Source: an uncultured Sunxiuqinia sp.
Lineage (GTDB): Bacteria > Bacteroidota > Bacteroidia > Bacteroidales > Prolixibacteraceae
Direction of reading: 5' to 3'
Assembly: GCF_963678245.1 (NCBI RefSeq)
Contig: NZ_OY782774.1
Span: 1 to 64,000, forward strand
Length of the DNA: 64,000 nucleotides
Made by a program: the position numbers and the translations under genes
Shown here: one piece after another, positions 28,801 to 37,450 of the stretch
Position numbering within the stretch: the first letter of the stretch is position 1
Layout: the number at the start of each line of letters is the position of its first letter
The notes under the pieces: model-generated
Seen by the model: only the letters and a program-made list of their open reading frames with translations
Database searches by the model: none
What the model was told of the DNA's origin: nothing

Positions 28801-29205
28801 GTATTTGCGATGGCCCGTTATGGTCAAACGATTGAAAGTGACCTGCTAGGATGGTATACTGCTAAATTGAGCAACCAAATTGCAGGTGCTGACTATTGGA
28901 CCGAGGATAATCAGAACGCTTATTACCCAGTGCCAGGCAGTGGAGATGAACAAAGTGTGATGAGTGCTTTGCGTTACCGAGATGGTTCATTCATCAAAAT
29001 TAAAAATATCACGCTTGGTTACACCTTGCCCCAAAGAGCTGTTCGAATTCCTTATTTGGATAAATGTCGAGTTTATGTAACAGCATATAATCCATTCCTT
29101 TATGTGAAGAATGACCAGCTAAAAGGAACGGATCCGGAGACTGGTGGGGCTGATTCGTTCCCGTTATACAAACAATATGTATTTGGTGTTAACATTACTT
29201 TTTAA
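25864..29205 (+). CDS. SusC-like TonB-dependent transporter with STN domain
   Basis: Outer-membrane TonB-dependent importer of 1113 residues. Signal region about 20-45. An STN signalling domain (about 50-120, TRISMNFSDTRISEVLNEI) is followed by a carboxypeptidase-like domain (about 136-205, GESLPGVTVVIRGTT), a plug (VVAIGYGTMKKKDLTGSV...LFIIDGIPG) and a 22-strand barrel ending in YVFGVNITF. The STN domain marks it as a transducer for the upstream FecR/sigma pair. It is paired with the susD gene 24 bp later. Substrate is inferred to be a rhamnose-containing pectic glycan from downstream GH78. Confidence 0.94.
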   Translation: MKKTKKAKARNWSVLKKTLLFMRVTLTLLLIGIFQVSAINSYSQQTRISMNFSDTRISEVLNEIENQTNFYFLYNQDLINVNRKVSLSVDNQEVGAILDQLFMHTNVKYVIQDRQIILSNIDKNELSSQQINVSGSVQNIYGESLPGVTVVIRGTTIGTITDIDGYFVLKDVPNDAVLQFSFVGMKMQEVPVNGLNSFHIIMEEYAIGIEEVVAIGYGTMKKKDLTGSVVSMKSEEITIAPTSNVMEALQGKIAGMDIVKTSGRVGGDVDILLRGSRSIYGDNSPLFIIDGIPGSYSELNPSDIESVDVLKDASSTAIYGSAGSNGVVMITTKRGSEGKTVVNFDAYYGFSGEPEYFHGMIGDEWTGYQREAYRYLNGQYPADMSAILTDVDKLQAYNQGKWIDWVDEVAGSVATDEKYSLSIKGGTVKTKVFMSFSYNKQEGLLSNENLNKYAIRLNIDKEILPFATVGLTSNLTYTIRNNGVNNTFTKALSSFPLGDAYDANGNINYEYASNEYTPLGDFIPDQFVNNTRSTYFTSNAFIEISPIEGLSFRSVVSTTLSNFRQGQYWGAQCNANRPSYAGSPHAEIDNNYGYGYTWENILNYKTSIGQNHTLSATLVSSWNKSQSEFNTAGGSGQNLDSWSFYRLMSAAAPNVESGYTQTQKKSYAARVNYSFKGKYLITFSNRNDGVSWLSAGHKWDNFPAGAFGWRVSEEPFMLRYKNWLDNLKLRVGYGVTGNSGGVGAYGTTTTPYAYSSWGVSADGQIAPFTQYTGTYGNPGLGWEKSYNFNFGLDFSFNNSRISGSIDWFNTNTDGLLFKRKMPITSGVTGWGSPLISWQNIAETSNNGIELSLTSRNVETKDFSWNTTLSFTWSKEKIESLPSGDLISENLFEGSPIHSLYDYKYEGIWSSSISKETSDAYGVKPGWIMVETVPQVDEEGISDDGIHKYSEGDKQILGHTNPDYIVGLNNSFDYKDFDLTVFAMARYGQTIESDLLGWYTAKLSNQIAGADYWTEDNQNAYYPVPGSGDEQSVMSALRYRDGSFIKIKNITLGYTLPQRAVRIPYLDKCRVYVTAYNPFLYVKNDQLKGTDPETGGADSFPLYKQYVFGVNITF

Positions 29206-29229
29206 TAGAAACTGAATAAGAAATATACA

Positions 29230-31065
29230 ATGAAAGATATATTATATAAAGGAATAGCAACAATTGTAATTCTAAGCATGTTTTTCTCATCATGCTCACT
29301 AGAAGAAGAGAATCCAGGCGGATTTACAATGGAAATAACAGCTTCAACGCTGGATGGATACCAAACCCTGATTAATCAATGTTATTTTGCTATGGAACGC
29401 TACTTCTATGGGACAGATAACTGGATGACTTTAACGGAAGGGAATACTGACCTTTGGACTTATCAGGCCAATAAATCGACCTCATGGACACAATGGTTTT
29501 GGTTTTATGCTGGTGCCGCTCCAAACACAACATATACCAATAACTGGTGGAATGGGACTTATGATGGTATTGGCTCTTGTAACAATGCTATTGCTTTAGC
29601 CGACTTAGCTCCTTTTCGTTCGGAAGATGATCGAAATAAAGTGGTTGCAGAGGCTCACTTTTTGCGGGCGATTTACTATTTTAATGCCGTTGAGCAGTTT
29701 GGTGACGTTACGCTAATAACGGAGCCTGTATCTGATATTGATTTTCATCCAGAACGTACTGATCCATTAACTGTTTATAAAGAGGTAATCATTCCTGATT
29801 TAGAATTTGCCTTTCAATGGCTGCCAGTGGGTGATTATAGTACAACTACTCGTCCAACGCAAAAAGCGGCATTGGGATTTCTGGCTAAAGTATGCTTGCA
29901 AACTGTCGAGTATGATGAGTCAAAAGAATATGCAGCGAAAGCGCTGAAATATGCTAAAATGTTGATTGAGGACTCGGAGGCTGGAGGCACGCAGTACAAT
30001 GCTTACATGTACTCAACTTACGACGAAGTTTTTGCCGAAGAAAACAACTGGGCCAATAAAGAAGCTCTTTGGAAACACCGATGGTACTCTGGTGAAGACG
30101 GACATGGATCAAGTAATGGTAATTACAAATTGAATCGTAATAATGAGTATTTCTATTGTAAAGTAACCAATTTTGGAGCTCGCGTTGATAATCAGGAAAC
30201 ACGTTTGGCTTGGGGAGGATATCCTTCAGGCATATTTATGCCTTCTCAGCATCTGTTAAACCTATATGTACAAAGGGACGGTTCATTAGATCCCCGGTTC
30301 CATAAGTCATTTCAAACAGAATGGGATGCCAATAGCGAATATACTTGGGATGAAGCTGCTGTAAATAAATATGACCGAGAAAGCTCCGTGTTGGGACAAA
30401 CACTTGAAGTGGGAGATAAGGCTATCAAGTTCATCATGCCTCAGGACGATAACTATGAGGATGAAGCTGCTTCAAAATTATCAAAACCATATCTGGTTGT
30501 TGACTATAAGGATGTGTATCATGATGAAAACAACAACATTAACATGACCTATGCTTACTCCAATCCGTCAGAAGGGTATACAGCAGATGGTGCTTCAGAG
30601 AACCTGTTCAATTATTTCTATCCTTCGTTAACCAAGCATAATAGCAGTAACTATTATGTAGCTAACGAATCAAAAAAACGCAATGGGAACCTGAATGCGA
30701 CATTTATGATGCGAATGGCCGAAGTTTACTTGATTGCTGCAGAAGCTGATATTTATGTTAATGGCGGTTCGGGGGCCTTAGCTTATATTAATAAAACAAG
30801 AGAAAGAGCAGGTGCCGGCTTGTTAAGTAGAACTCCGAACTTGCAAGATGTTTTAGATGAGAGAGGTCGTGAGTTGTGTGGTGAATATTGTCGTTTTTAC
30901 GATTTAAAACGAACAGGTATGTTTGACGATAAAATTTATCTGGAAGAAACACACCCTGATTTGGCTCAATTCTTCAAACCCGAATACGCGTTAAGACCAA
31001 TTCCAACGACTTATTCCGCAACGCTCGAAGATGGAGGTAGTTATTATCAGAATCCAGGCTATTGA
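29230..31065 (+). CDS. SusD-like surface glycan-binding lipoprotein
   Basis: Outer-membrane lipoprotein of 611 residues that caps its SusC partner. Lipobox FFSSC followed by acidic SLEEENPGG, in line with surface export. TPR-rich SusD fold: DGIGSCNNAIALAD, VVAEAHFLRAIYYFNAVEQF, and the late MMRMAEVYLIAAEADIYVNG and DERGRELCGEYCRFYDLKRTG boxes. The TGA stop is followed immediately by a group II intron, which separates it from the GH78 gene. Confidence 0.93.
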   Translation: MKDILYKGIATIVILSMFFSSCSLEEENPGGFTMEITASTLDGYQTLINQCYFAMERYFYGTDNWMTLTEGNTDLWTYQANKSTSWTQWFWFYAGAAPNTTYTNNWWNGTYDGIGSCNNAIALADLAPFRSEDDRNKVVAEAHFLRAIYYFNAVEQFGDVTLITEPVSDIDFHPERTDPLTVYKEVIIPDLEFAFQWLPVGDYSTTTRPTQKAALGFLAKVCLQTVEYDESKEYAAKALKYAKMLIEDSEAGGTQYNAYMYSTYDEVFAEENNWANKEALWKHRWYSGEDGHGSSNGNYKLNRNNEYFYCKVTNFGARVDNQETRLAWGGYPSGIFMPSQHLLNLYVQRDGSLDPRFHKSFQTEWDANSEYTWDEAAVNKYDRESSVLGQTLEVGDKAIKFIMPQDDNYEDEAASKLSKPYLVVDYKDVYHDENNNINMTYAYSNPSEGYTADGASENLFNYFYPSLTKHNSSNYYVANESKKRNGNLNATFMMRMAEVYLIAAEADIYVNGGSGALAYINKTRERAGAGLLSRTPNLQDVLDERGRELCGEYCRFYDLKRTGMFDDKIYLEETHPDLAQFFKPEYALRPIPTTYSATLEDGGSYYQNPGY

Positions 31066-31679
31066 GTGTCACGAACAATGCAAGTTGGAGCTGTGTAAGC
31101 GGTGGGAGCAGGCCTCCCGGAACCGGCGTGCAGGCGCTGGTTCCAAACCATCTTTAAGCTGCTGTGGTTAAATGCTGTGGTAGTGAGCGTTAAAGGAAAA
31201 GGCATTACAAAAGTGTCAGGTAAGTAATAAGAAGATGAATGCAAATGAACCGCTGAAGAGGCGTCGATAGGGTTAGATGATGTCAAAAACAAAGTCCTGT
31301 ATCAACTTAGGGACAATCAAGGAGGAAATCTGTTTACCGACCTTTGGGCATCCGGCGTATAGGCAGCGTGAGCTTATTGCAGGCTGTTACACGGAACGAG
31401 AGAACCTATCGTCACGATGTAAAGGAAAAGCTCAAGCAATGGAGACTGCAAAAGGGAAAGTGCCGATGCGTTGGAACTTCCGTAGTATTGAAGAAACTGC
31501 AGTAATGGCAGCAGAGCAAAGGGGAAGTATTGTCCAGCCTTGTCAAGGATAGAAACTGACCAGTTCAGGAGGTATTGAAACAGACAAAGCCAAGCCGTTC
31601 AGTATTAGCAGGCAAAGTGTATGCAGCCTGCCGGAAGGTATCTTCTAACTAAGGGAGTGGGGGCGTAGATGGAATAAGT

Positions 31680-32057
31680 ATGGAAGAATTTAATAATACT
31701 TACAAGAATCATTTGTACATACAAGCAGTGGAACCGCATGAGTTCATGCAGCTATATTTCTCTGCGGTCAGGTTGAAGGACATAGCCAAGAAAGGGGGCG
31801 GAGTGAGGCCGCTTGGTATGCCCACCATTGCCGACCAGCTGAAAGGCATGGATATTTTTTATGCAAGCGGATGCGCGCTGCAACAGTTGGTTGCAAAGCT
31901 AAATCCTGTTTTACAGGGCTAGATCAACTACTATAGCAAGTTTTACAAATCCCAATTGGCAAATTTCGTACACAATGTGAAAATAGCCAGATGGGGAAGA
32001 CGGGAATACAAAGGACTTCGTGCGAGCGACATGAAAGCAATCAGCTGTAAGCTAGCG
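31680..32057 (+). pseudogene. Intron-encoded reverse transcriptase/maturase, internally deleted
   Basis: The frame shows RT motif GGGVRPLGMPTIADQ (the usual RPLGIPT region), then jumps within a few residues to the maturase C-terminus LVAKLNPVLQG. The central polymerase motifs, including YADD, are missing. A TAG stop (31920-31922) interrupts the expected Trp of the GWINYYxKFY motif, after which INYYSKFYKSQLANF and RWGRREYKGLRA continue in frame. Non-functional. Confidence 0.8.
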
Positions 32058-32117
32058 TTCCCCTCATTTATTTGCCCATTGGACTATAGGATCGAAGCCT
32101 ACGATTACAGACAATAA

Positions 32118-32151
32118 GACCCGTATGCCGGGAGACTGTCACGTACGGTTC
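32118..32151 (+). ncRNA. Group II intron domain V-like hairpin
   Basis: A 34-nt segment with the domain V length and frame: it starts GACCCGTATG, has a GAGA-like terminal loop and closes with CACGTACGGTTC. The canonical opening is GAGCCGTAT; here the catalytic AGC triad reads ACC, which should cripple catalysis. Confidence 0.75.
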
Positions 32152-32242
32152 TGTGTGGATCTTGGTGCTGCAATGCCCCGGGTTTACTTGACAGTATTCT
32201 AATATAACCAATTTTGAGATGGCCTCTATATTTAAGAGCTAT

Positions 32243-32294
32243 TATAATCAGAAAGAAGTAGTTCTACGCATCGAACTACTTCTTTCTGGTTATA
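32243..32294 (+). repeat. 22-bp inverted repeat between intron and GH78
   Basis: Arms 32243-32264 and 32273-32294 pair over 22 bp with a single T-G mismatch and an 8-base loop; the inner 16 bp are perfect. It would form a very stable RNA hairpin. There is no T run after it, so an mRNA-end stabiliser or processing signal for the susCD message is as likely as a terminator. Confidence 0.7.
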
Positions 32295-32369
32295 GAGTAC
32301 GCTTTAAGGCGAATTCTGCTATTTTGAAAAGTATCGTTTAATGTCGAAGAAACTAAATTTGTTGAATAG

Positions 32370-32410
32370 TGAAAACGTTTTCATAAAGTGTCCTGTTTTT
32401 TCTACTTTTG
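32370..32410 (+). promoter_or_regulatory. LacI-type operator and promoter of the rhamnosidase gene
   Basis: Perfect palindrome TGAAAACGTTTTCA (32370-32383), 12 of 14 matches to the TGTAAACGTTTACA sites in locus 2, followed after 19 bases by TACTTTTG (32403-32410), a consensus -7 element. The right half of the palindrome overlies the expected -33 position. The ATG is about 63 bases downstream. Confidence 0.65.
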
Positions 32411-32472
32411 GTGGTTAGAATTACAATTTTCAAGAATTGTCTTTTGGGTTGAATGATAATCAAACGTGAAAT

Positions 32473-35235
32473 ATGAAATCAAAAAATCGAATATTGTTTT
32501 TTTTAGGAGTGCTAATTCTTCTATTCTCAAATTATAGTTACGCCCAGATTCAAATCCAGGATTTAACCTGTGAGCATTTAACCAATCCACTGGCCATTGA
32601 TGTGCTTGAACCACGTTTGAGTTGGCAATTAGCTGGTGATGAACGTGGGATTGAGCAAACGGCATATCAGGTTGTTGTTGCTTCTACAAGGGAGAAGCTG
32701 AATCACAATGAGGGTGACTTGTGGAATTCAGGAAAAGTTGAGTCCGATCAATCAATCAATGTTGTATACGATGGTGTTGAATTGAAAAGCAAGATGGATT
32801 GTTTTTGGAAGGTAAAAGTGTGGACCAATAAAGGGGAATCGACTTGGAGCGAGTCTGCCAATTGGTCAATTGGCTTACTTTTTTATAATGAATGGTGGGG
32901 ACGATGGATTGGATTCGACCGCCCTTTCCCCTGGGATGATAACAGCTTTCACTCACGGCTTTCAGCACGATATCTCAGAAAGGAGTTTGAAGTAAAGAAA
33001 CCAATTAAACAGGCGAAGGTCTATCTGATGGGCTTAGGACTCTACGAACTGTATTTTAATGGCCAAAAGATTGGTGATCAGGTATTGGCTCCGGTTCCAA
33101 CCGATTACGATGAAAATGTCAAGTACAATGTGTTTGATGTGACTGATCAGTTGAAATCGGGCGATAACGCTGTTGGTATTATTCTCGGAAATGGACGTTA
33201 CTATACCATGCGTCAGCATTACAAACCGTATAAAATCAAAAATTTTGGATTCCCGAAGTTGATGTTTCATATGGAAATTGAATATGAGGATGGCACGAAA
33301 GCCTACGTTCTTTCAAACAATAGCTGGAAAGGAACTGCTGATGGACCAATTTTGTCGAATAATGAATACGATGGCGAAGAATACGACGCCCGCAAGGAAA
33401 TGCCAGGTTGGAATAAGGTTGGCTTTGATGATAAAGATTGGCTGGAGCCTGAATATGTGCAAGTGCCAAACGGAACATTTGAAGCCCAAATGACTCCCAA
33501 TATGAAGGTGATGGAGAGTATTAAGCCCGTTTCTGTGACTATGATTGGAGAAGATCGATATATTCTGGATTTGGGGCAAAATATCGCTGGTTGGATGAAA
33601 ATGACTGTTCAGGGAGACGCTGGCGACACGGTTCAACTTCGATTTGCCGAGGTGCTGCAAGATAATGGCGAACTGTTTACCGCAAATCTGCGCGATGCCA
33701 AGGCGACTGATATTTATATTTTAAAGGGAGGTGAGAAGGAAACCTGGGAACCTCGTTTTGTTTATCATGGTTTTCAGTTTGTTGAAATAACGGGCTACCC
33801 GGGAGTGCCAACGGTTGATGATTTTGTAGGGCAAGTGGTTTACGATGAAATGGAAACCACAGGTACTTTCGAAACTTCAAACCCTATTATCAATCAAGTA
33901 TTTAAAAATTCTTATTGGGGAATTCGTGGTAATTATAAAGGCATGCCGGTTGATTGCCCTCAACGAAACGAGCGTCAGCCATGGTTGGGAGATCGTTCCA
34001 CCGGTTGTTATGGCGAGAGTTTTATTTTCGGAAATGAGATGCTTTACTCCAAATGGCTTGATGATATTGGCTATTCGCAGAAGGAAAATGGTGCAATTAG
34101 TGATGTTGTTCCAAACTTTTGGCGGTACTACTCTGATAACATGACCTGGCCGGGAACTTACCTGATGGTGGCAGATATGCTTCATAGACAATACGCCGAT
34201 GTTCGTCCGATAAAGGAGCACTACCAGTCGATAAAAAAATGGATGGATTACATGAAAGACCGCTATATGAATGAGGATTACATCGTCACTCAGGATCGTT
34301 ATGGTGATTGGTGTGTGCCACCTGTTACAATTGAAGCTGGCCGCGGAAAAAGCGCTGATAAAAAGCACCCTCGGGAGTTGATTTCAACCGCTTACTATTA
34401 TTACTACCTCGGCTTGATGGAGAAATTTGCACTTCTCTCTGGAAAGGGAAGCGATGTTGCTGAATTTCGGGATTTGGCTCAACATATTAAAGAAGGGTTC
34501 AATCGAAAATTCTATTTGACCGAAAAGGCTGGCTACGGCGAAAATATATTAACCGACAACCTGTTGGCACTTCAAATGGGGCTCGTTCCTGAAGAAAATC
34601 ACGAGGCTGTTTTTAGTACCATTGTCGATATTATTCTGAATAGAAATAATGGACATTTAAGTACGGGATTGATCGGAACACAGTGGTTGATGCGGGCACT
34701 AACAGAAAACGGAAGAGCCGATATTGCCTATCAGCTAGCTACAAATACGACTTATCCCAGCTGGGGATACATGATTGAAAATGGGGCGACAGCCATTTGG
34801 GAACTTTGGAATGGAAACACAGCGGCACCACATATGAATTCATACAACCACGTGATGATGTTGGGCGATTTGATTATTTGGGATTATGAGCATTTAGCAG
34901 GAATTAAATCAAGTACCGAGAATTCTGGTTTTAAGGAGATTGTGATGAAGCCTGAATTTGTTGAGGGATTGAATTTTGTGAATGCGAGCTATCAATCCGT
35001 TTATGGTGAAATTAGCAGCGAATGGCAAAAGGATAGATCGACAATCGAATGGAAACTGACGGTGCCTGCCAATACCAAAGCCAAAGTTTATATTCCGGCA
35101 AAATCGGCTACTGATATTACAGAAAGCGGGGTAGAACTATTTCAGGCTAATGGCGTGAATTATCTCTACCAAGAAGGAGCTCGTGCATTACTTGAAGTTG
35201 GATCAGGGGAGTATTATTTTCAGTTTAAACGATAA
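32473..35235 (+). CDS. GH78 alpha-L-rhamnosidase
   Basis: Secreted exo-glycosidase of 920 residues releasing terminal alpha-L-rhamnose. A Sec signal peptide ends near SYAQ. The domain order is the GH78 one: N-terminal Fn3-like and beta-sandwich domains (about 30-330), Bac_rhamnosid (about 345-460), the (alpha/alpha)6 catalytic barrel (about 465-810) and a C-terminal beta domain. The catalytic acid region reads DCPQRNERQPWLGD (Glu about residue 500). No lipobox or T9SS tail, so it is probably periplasmic. It has its own operator/promoter, and its stop is 17 bp from the convergent AraC gene. Rhamnogalacturonan side chains or backbone ends are the likely substrates. Confidence 0.93.
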   Translation: MKSKNRILFFLGVLILLFSNYSYAQIQIQDLTCEHLTNPLAIDVLEPRLSWQLAGDERGIEQTAYQVVVASTREKLNHNEGDLWNSGKVESDQSINVVYDGVELKSKMDCFWKVKVWTNKGESTWSESANWSIGLLFYNEWWGRWIGFDRPFPWDDNSFHSRLSARYLRKEFEVKKPIKQAKVYLMGLGLYELYFNGQKIGDQVLAPVPTDYDENVKYNVFDVTDQLKSGDNAVGIILGNGRYYTMRQHYKPYKIKNFGFPKLMFHMEIEYEDGTKAYVLSNNSWKGTADGPILSNNEYDGEEYDARKEMPGWNKVGFDDKDWLEPEYVQVPNGTFEAQMTPNMKVMESIKPVSVTMIGEDRYILDLGQNIAGWMKMTVQGDAGDTVQLRFAEVLQDNGELFTANLRDAKATDIYILKGGEKETWEPRFVYHGFQFVEITGYPGVPTVDDFVGQVVYDEMETTGTFETSNPIINQVFKNSYWGIRGNYKGMPVDCPQRNERQPWLGDRSTGCYGESFIFGNEMLYSKWLDDIGYSQKENGAISDVVPNFWRYYSDNMTWPGTYLMVADMLHRQYADVRPIKEHYQSIKKWMDYMKDRYMNEDYIVTQDRYGDWCVPPVTIEAGRGKSADKKHPRELISTAYYYYYLGLMEKFALLSGKGSDVAEFRDLAQHIKEGFNRKFYLTEKAGYGENILTDNLLALQMGLVPEENHEAVFSTIVDIILNRNNGHLSTGLIGTQWLMRALTENGRADIAYQLATNTTYPSWGYMIENGATAIWELWNGNTAAPHMNSYNHVMMLGDLIIWDYEHLAGIKSSTENSGFKEIVMKPEFVEGLNFVNASYQSVYGEISSEWQKDRSTIEWKLTVPANTKAKVYIPAKSATDITESGVELFQANGVNYLYQEGARALLEVGSGEYYFQFKR

Positions 35236-35252
35236 GGTTTACAGTCAATTGG

Positions 35253-36104
35253 CTACCTAAATTCTTTCCGATACTCCGACGGCGTTTTTCCCATTATCTT
35301 TTTAAAATAGTGGTTAAAGTTCGCCAGGTTGTTGTATCCGCAATCGTAGCCAATTTCAGTAATTTGCTTTTCGGTTTCAGCTAACATTTTGGCGGCATAG
35401 CCAATCCTGATTTTGATGACATATTCCATAAAGGTGAGATGGGTTTTCTTTTTAAAAAAACGACAAAACGATCCGGGAGCCATATTGAGTAACGAGGCAA
35501 CTTCATTCAACTTAATTTCCTCCTGAATGTGTTGAAATACGTATTCGTATATTTTGTTGATTTGGTTGAAGTCTTTGTCGAATGCGGTGTTGGAGATGGG
35601 CTGCTGTGAGAGGTACTCCCGTTTGTCACATTCAATTAATAAATTGAAAATACGTAATAAACTAATATAACTATTCAATCCTTGTTGAGTGGTTAGCTCT
35701 TTTAAAATCGACTTGATCTTTGGGATTCTGGAGCCATAAAAAAAGATGCCCGCTTCGGCTTGTCTCAAAAGATCAACAATTTTTTCAAGTTCTGGCTTGT
35801 TAAAGAAGTCAGAAGAAATTAGATTTTCATAAAAATGAATGACAATGCATTTGGGCAGAGCTTGTTTGGTGGTTTGGAGTATTTCCCAGCAATGGGGCAG
35901 GTTGGGGCCTAGTAGCACCAGATCGTTTCGCTCAAAACTGGATATGTTGTTGCCTACAATTCTTTTACCGGCTCCTGATAGAATGAAATTTAGCTCAAAG
36001 TTTTTATGCGAATGTACACGAGATGAGTTTTTTGTCAACTCCATTTCACGAGTAATGAACGAATGCTGATGGGGAACATATATTTTTTCAAAAACGTATT
36101 CCAT
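35253..36104 (-). CDS. AraC-family transcriptional regulator
   Basis: Regulator of 283 residues: an N-terminal cupin domain (about 20-95, with HSHKNFELNFILSGAGKR and LVLLGPNLPHCWE) and a C-terminal AraC DNA-binding domain ending IGYDCGYNNLANFNHYFKKIMGKTPSEYR. It is divergent from the sialidase-like gene and convergent with the rhamnosidase gene, so the sialidase-aldolase-symporter set is its most likely target. Confidence 0.9.
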   Translation of the reverse strand: MEYVFEKIYVPHQHSFITREMELTKNSSRVHSHKNFELNFILSGAGKRIVGNNISSFERNDLVLLGPNLPHCWEILQTTKQALPKCIVIHFYENLISSDFFNKPELEKIVDLLRQAEAGIFFYGSRIPKIKSILKELTTQQGLNSYISLLRIFNLLIECDKREYLSQQPISNTAFDKDFNQINKIYEYVFQHIQEEIKLNEVASLLNMAPGSFCRFFKKKTHLTFMEYVIKIRIGYAAKMLAETEKQITEIGYDCGYNNLANFNHYFKKIMGKTPSEYRKEFR

Positions 36105-36278
36105 TTGTTAAATATTGACAATAATTTGTTGAATTTATGAAGATATAAAATATAAAGGTGAAAATACAATGTAAATACGTTAAAATTTGATTGAAGATAA
36201 TAAGCTGGATTTTATTTCTTTGTTTAGAGAGAAAGTCTATTTGTCGATGATAAGTTTTAATTGAAAAATTGTAAAACC

Positions 36279-37379
36279 ATGAAAAAAAATAGTGTACTAA
36301 TTGTCCTCTTTTGCTTAATTGTTGTATTTGCTGGGTGTGCTTCCCAAGAGGAGCGTACATTCAAAGAAGGTATCGTTTTGGAGGAGTTTATTTACGAAAC
36401 GGCTCCGTTCCCCTCGAGCCATGCCGGAACTATTGTTGAAACCACCGATGGAACATTGGTTACCTCTTGGTTTGGCGGTACTTATGAGCGTGATCCGGAC
36501 GTTTGCATTTATGTGAGCCGAAAAGTTGATGGCGAGTGGACAGAGCCTCAGAACGTAGCAGATGGTATTCAGAATGATACGCTTCGTTATCCAACCTGGA
36601 ATCCGGTGTTGTTTCAGGTACCCAATGGCGAATTACAACTCTACTATAAGATTGGCGCACACCCTGATAATTGGGAAGGATGGATGAAAATTTCGGAAGA
36701 TGGAGGTGTGACTTGGTCAGAAGCGATAGCATTGCCCGATGGTATTATTGGGCCGGTAAAAAACAAACCGGTGTTAATTGACGGAAAGATCATCAGTCCG
36801 ACAAGTACAGAGGAAGATGGATGGCGAGTATACTTTGAGATTTCGGATGATCTCGGAGAAACCTGGCGTAAAACAGAGCTCATCAACGATGGCTACGATA
36901 TTATTGCTATTCAACCCAGCATATTGGAGTATCCTGATGGAAGATTACAGGCATTGACTCGAAGTAAAAACCGGGCTGTTTTGCAGTCCTGGTCTGATGA
37001 TCGGGGCGAGACCTGGTCGGAAATGACCAAAACTTCGTTGCCACAGAACAACTCGGGAACCGATGCCGTGACACTTTCCGATGGCAGACAATTGTTGGTT
37101 TATAACCATGTGTTGCCTCCCGGCGAAAAGGTAAAAGGCGGACGTTCACCGCTTAATGTGGCAGTAACTAAAGATGGCGAACATTGGATGGCAGCGCTTG
37201 AATTGGAAGATGAGCCGGAACAGCGTTTTTCGTATCCGGCGGTTATTCAAACCAACGATGGAATGATCCACATTTTGTACACATGGAAACGAGTTAAGAT
37301 GAAACATGTGGTTGTCGATCCTTCTAAAATGGAACTCACTCCAATTGTTGATGGACAATGGCCTGAAAAATCAGAATAA
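36279..37379 (+). CDS. Sialidase-superfamily (BNR/Asp-box) lipoprotein
   Basis: Six-bladed beta-propeller protein of 366 residues from the ATG at 36279, with lipobox VVFAGC followed by ASQEERT. Asp-boxes are seen at SEDGGVTWSE, SDDLGETWRK and SDDRGETWSE. The body (SWFGGTYERDPDVCIYVSR, NKPVLIDGKIISPTS) matches the predicted-neuraminidase group (COG4692 type). I do not see the N-terminal xRIP arginine motif of true sialidases, so sialic acid is not the assured substrate. It heads a set with a 2-keto-3-deoxy-acid-type aldolase (72 bp later) and a Na+ symporter. Together these suggest hydrolysis of a keto-deoxy or uronic sugar. Function is not established. Confidence 0.78.
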   Translation: MKKNSVLIVLFCLIVVFAGCASQEERTFKEGIVLEEFIYETAPFPSSHAGTIVETTDGTLVTSWFGGTYERDPDVCIYVSRKVDGEWTEPQNVADGIQNDTLRYPTWNPVLFQVPNGELQLYYKIGAHPDNWEGWMKISEDGGVTWSEAIALPDGIIGPVKNKPVLIDGKIISPTSTEEDGWRVYFEISDDLGETWRKTELINDGYDIIAIQPSILEYPDGRLQALTRSKNRAVLQSWSDDRGETWSEMTKTSLPQNNSGTDAVTLSDGRQLLVYNHVLPPGEKVKGGRSPLNVAVTKDGEHWMAALELEDEPEQRFSYPAVIQTNDGMIHILYTWKRVKMKHVVVDPSKMELTPIVDGQWPEKSE

Positions 37380-37450
37380 TAATAACAACTAAGAATATTT
37401 TTTTGAGTGAAATCAATTTCGACTTCATTTAATACAATTTGCATAAATAT

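Larger units (their letters stand above)
31066..32192 (+). mobile_element. Degenerate group II intron
   Basis: About 1.13 kb between the susD stop and the inverted repeat at 32243. It begins GTGTC right at the stop codon and has intron-like structured RNA sequence with few long frames. It contains a broken reverse-transcriptase/maturase relic, then a 34-nt domain V-like segment and a domain VI-like end finishing TTTACTTGAC. Exact ends are estimates. The maturase core is deleted and domain V is altered, so it should be unable to splice or move by itself. Being downstream of the susD stop it does not break that protein, but it lengthens or interrupts the message to GH78. Confidence 0.8.

Noticed and set aside
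31277-31552. A 91-codon plus-strand frame after susD
   Set aside because: It lies in the structured 5' RNA part of the group II intron and has no protein-like pattern.
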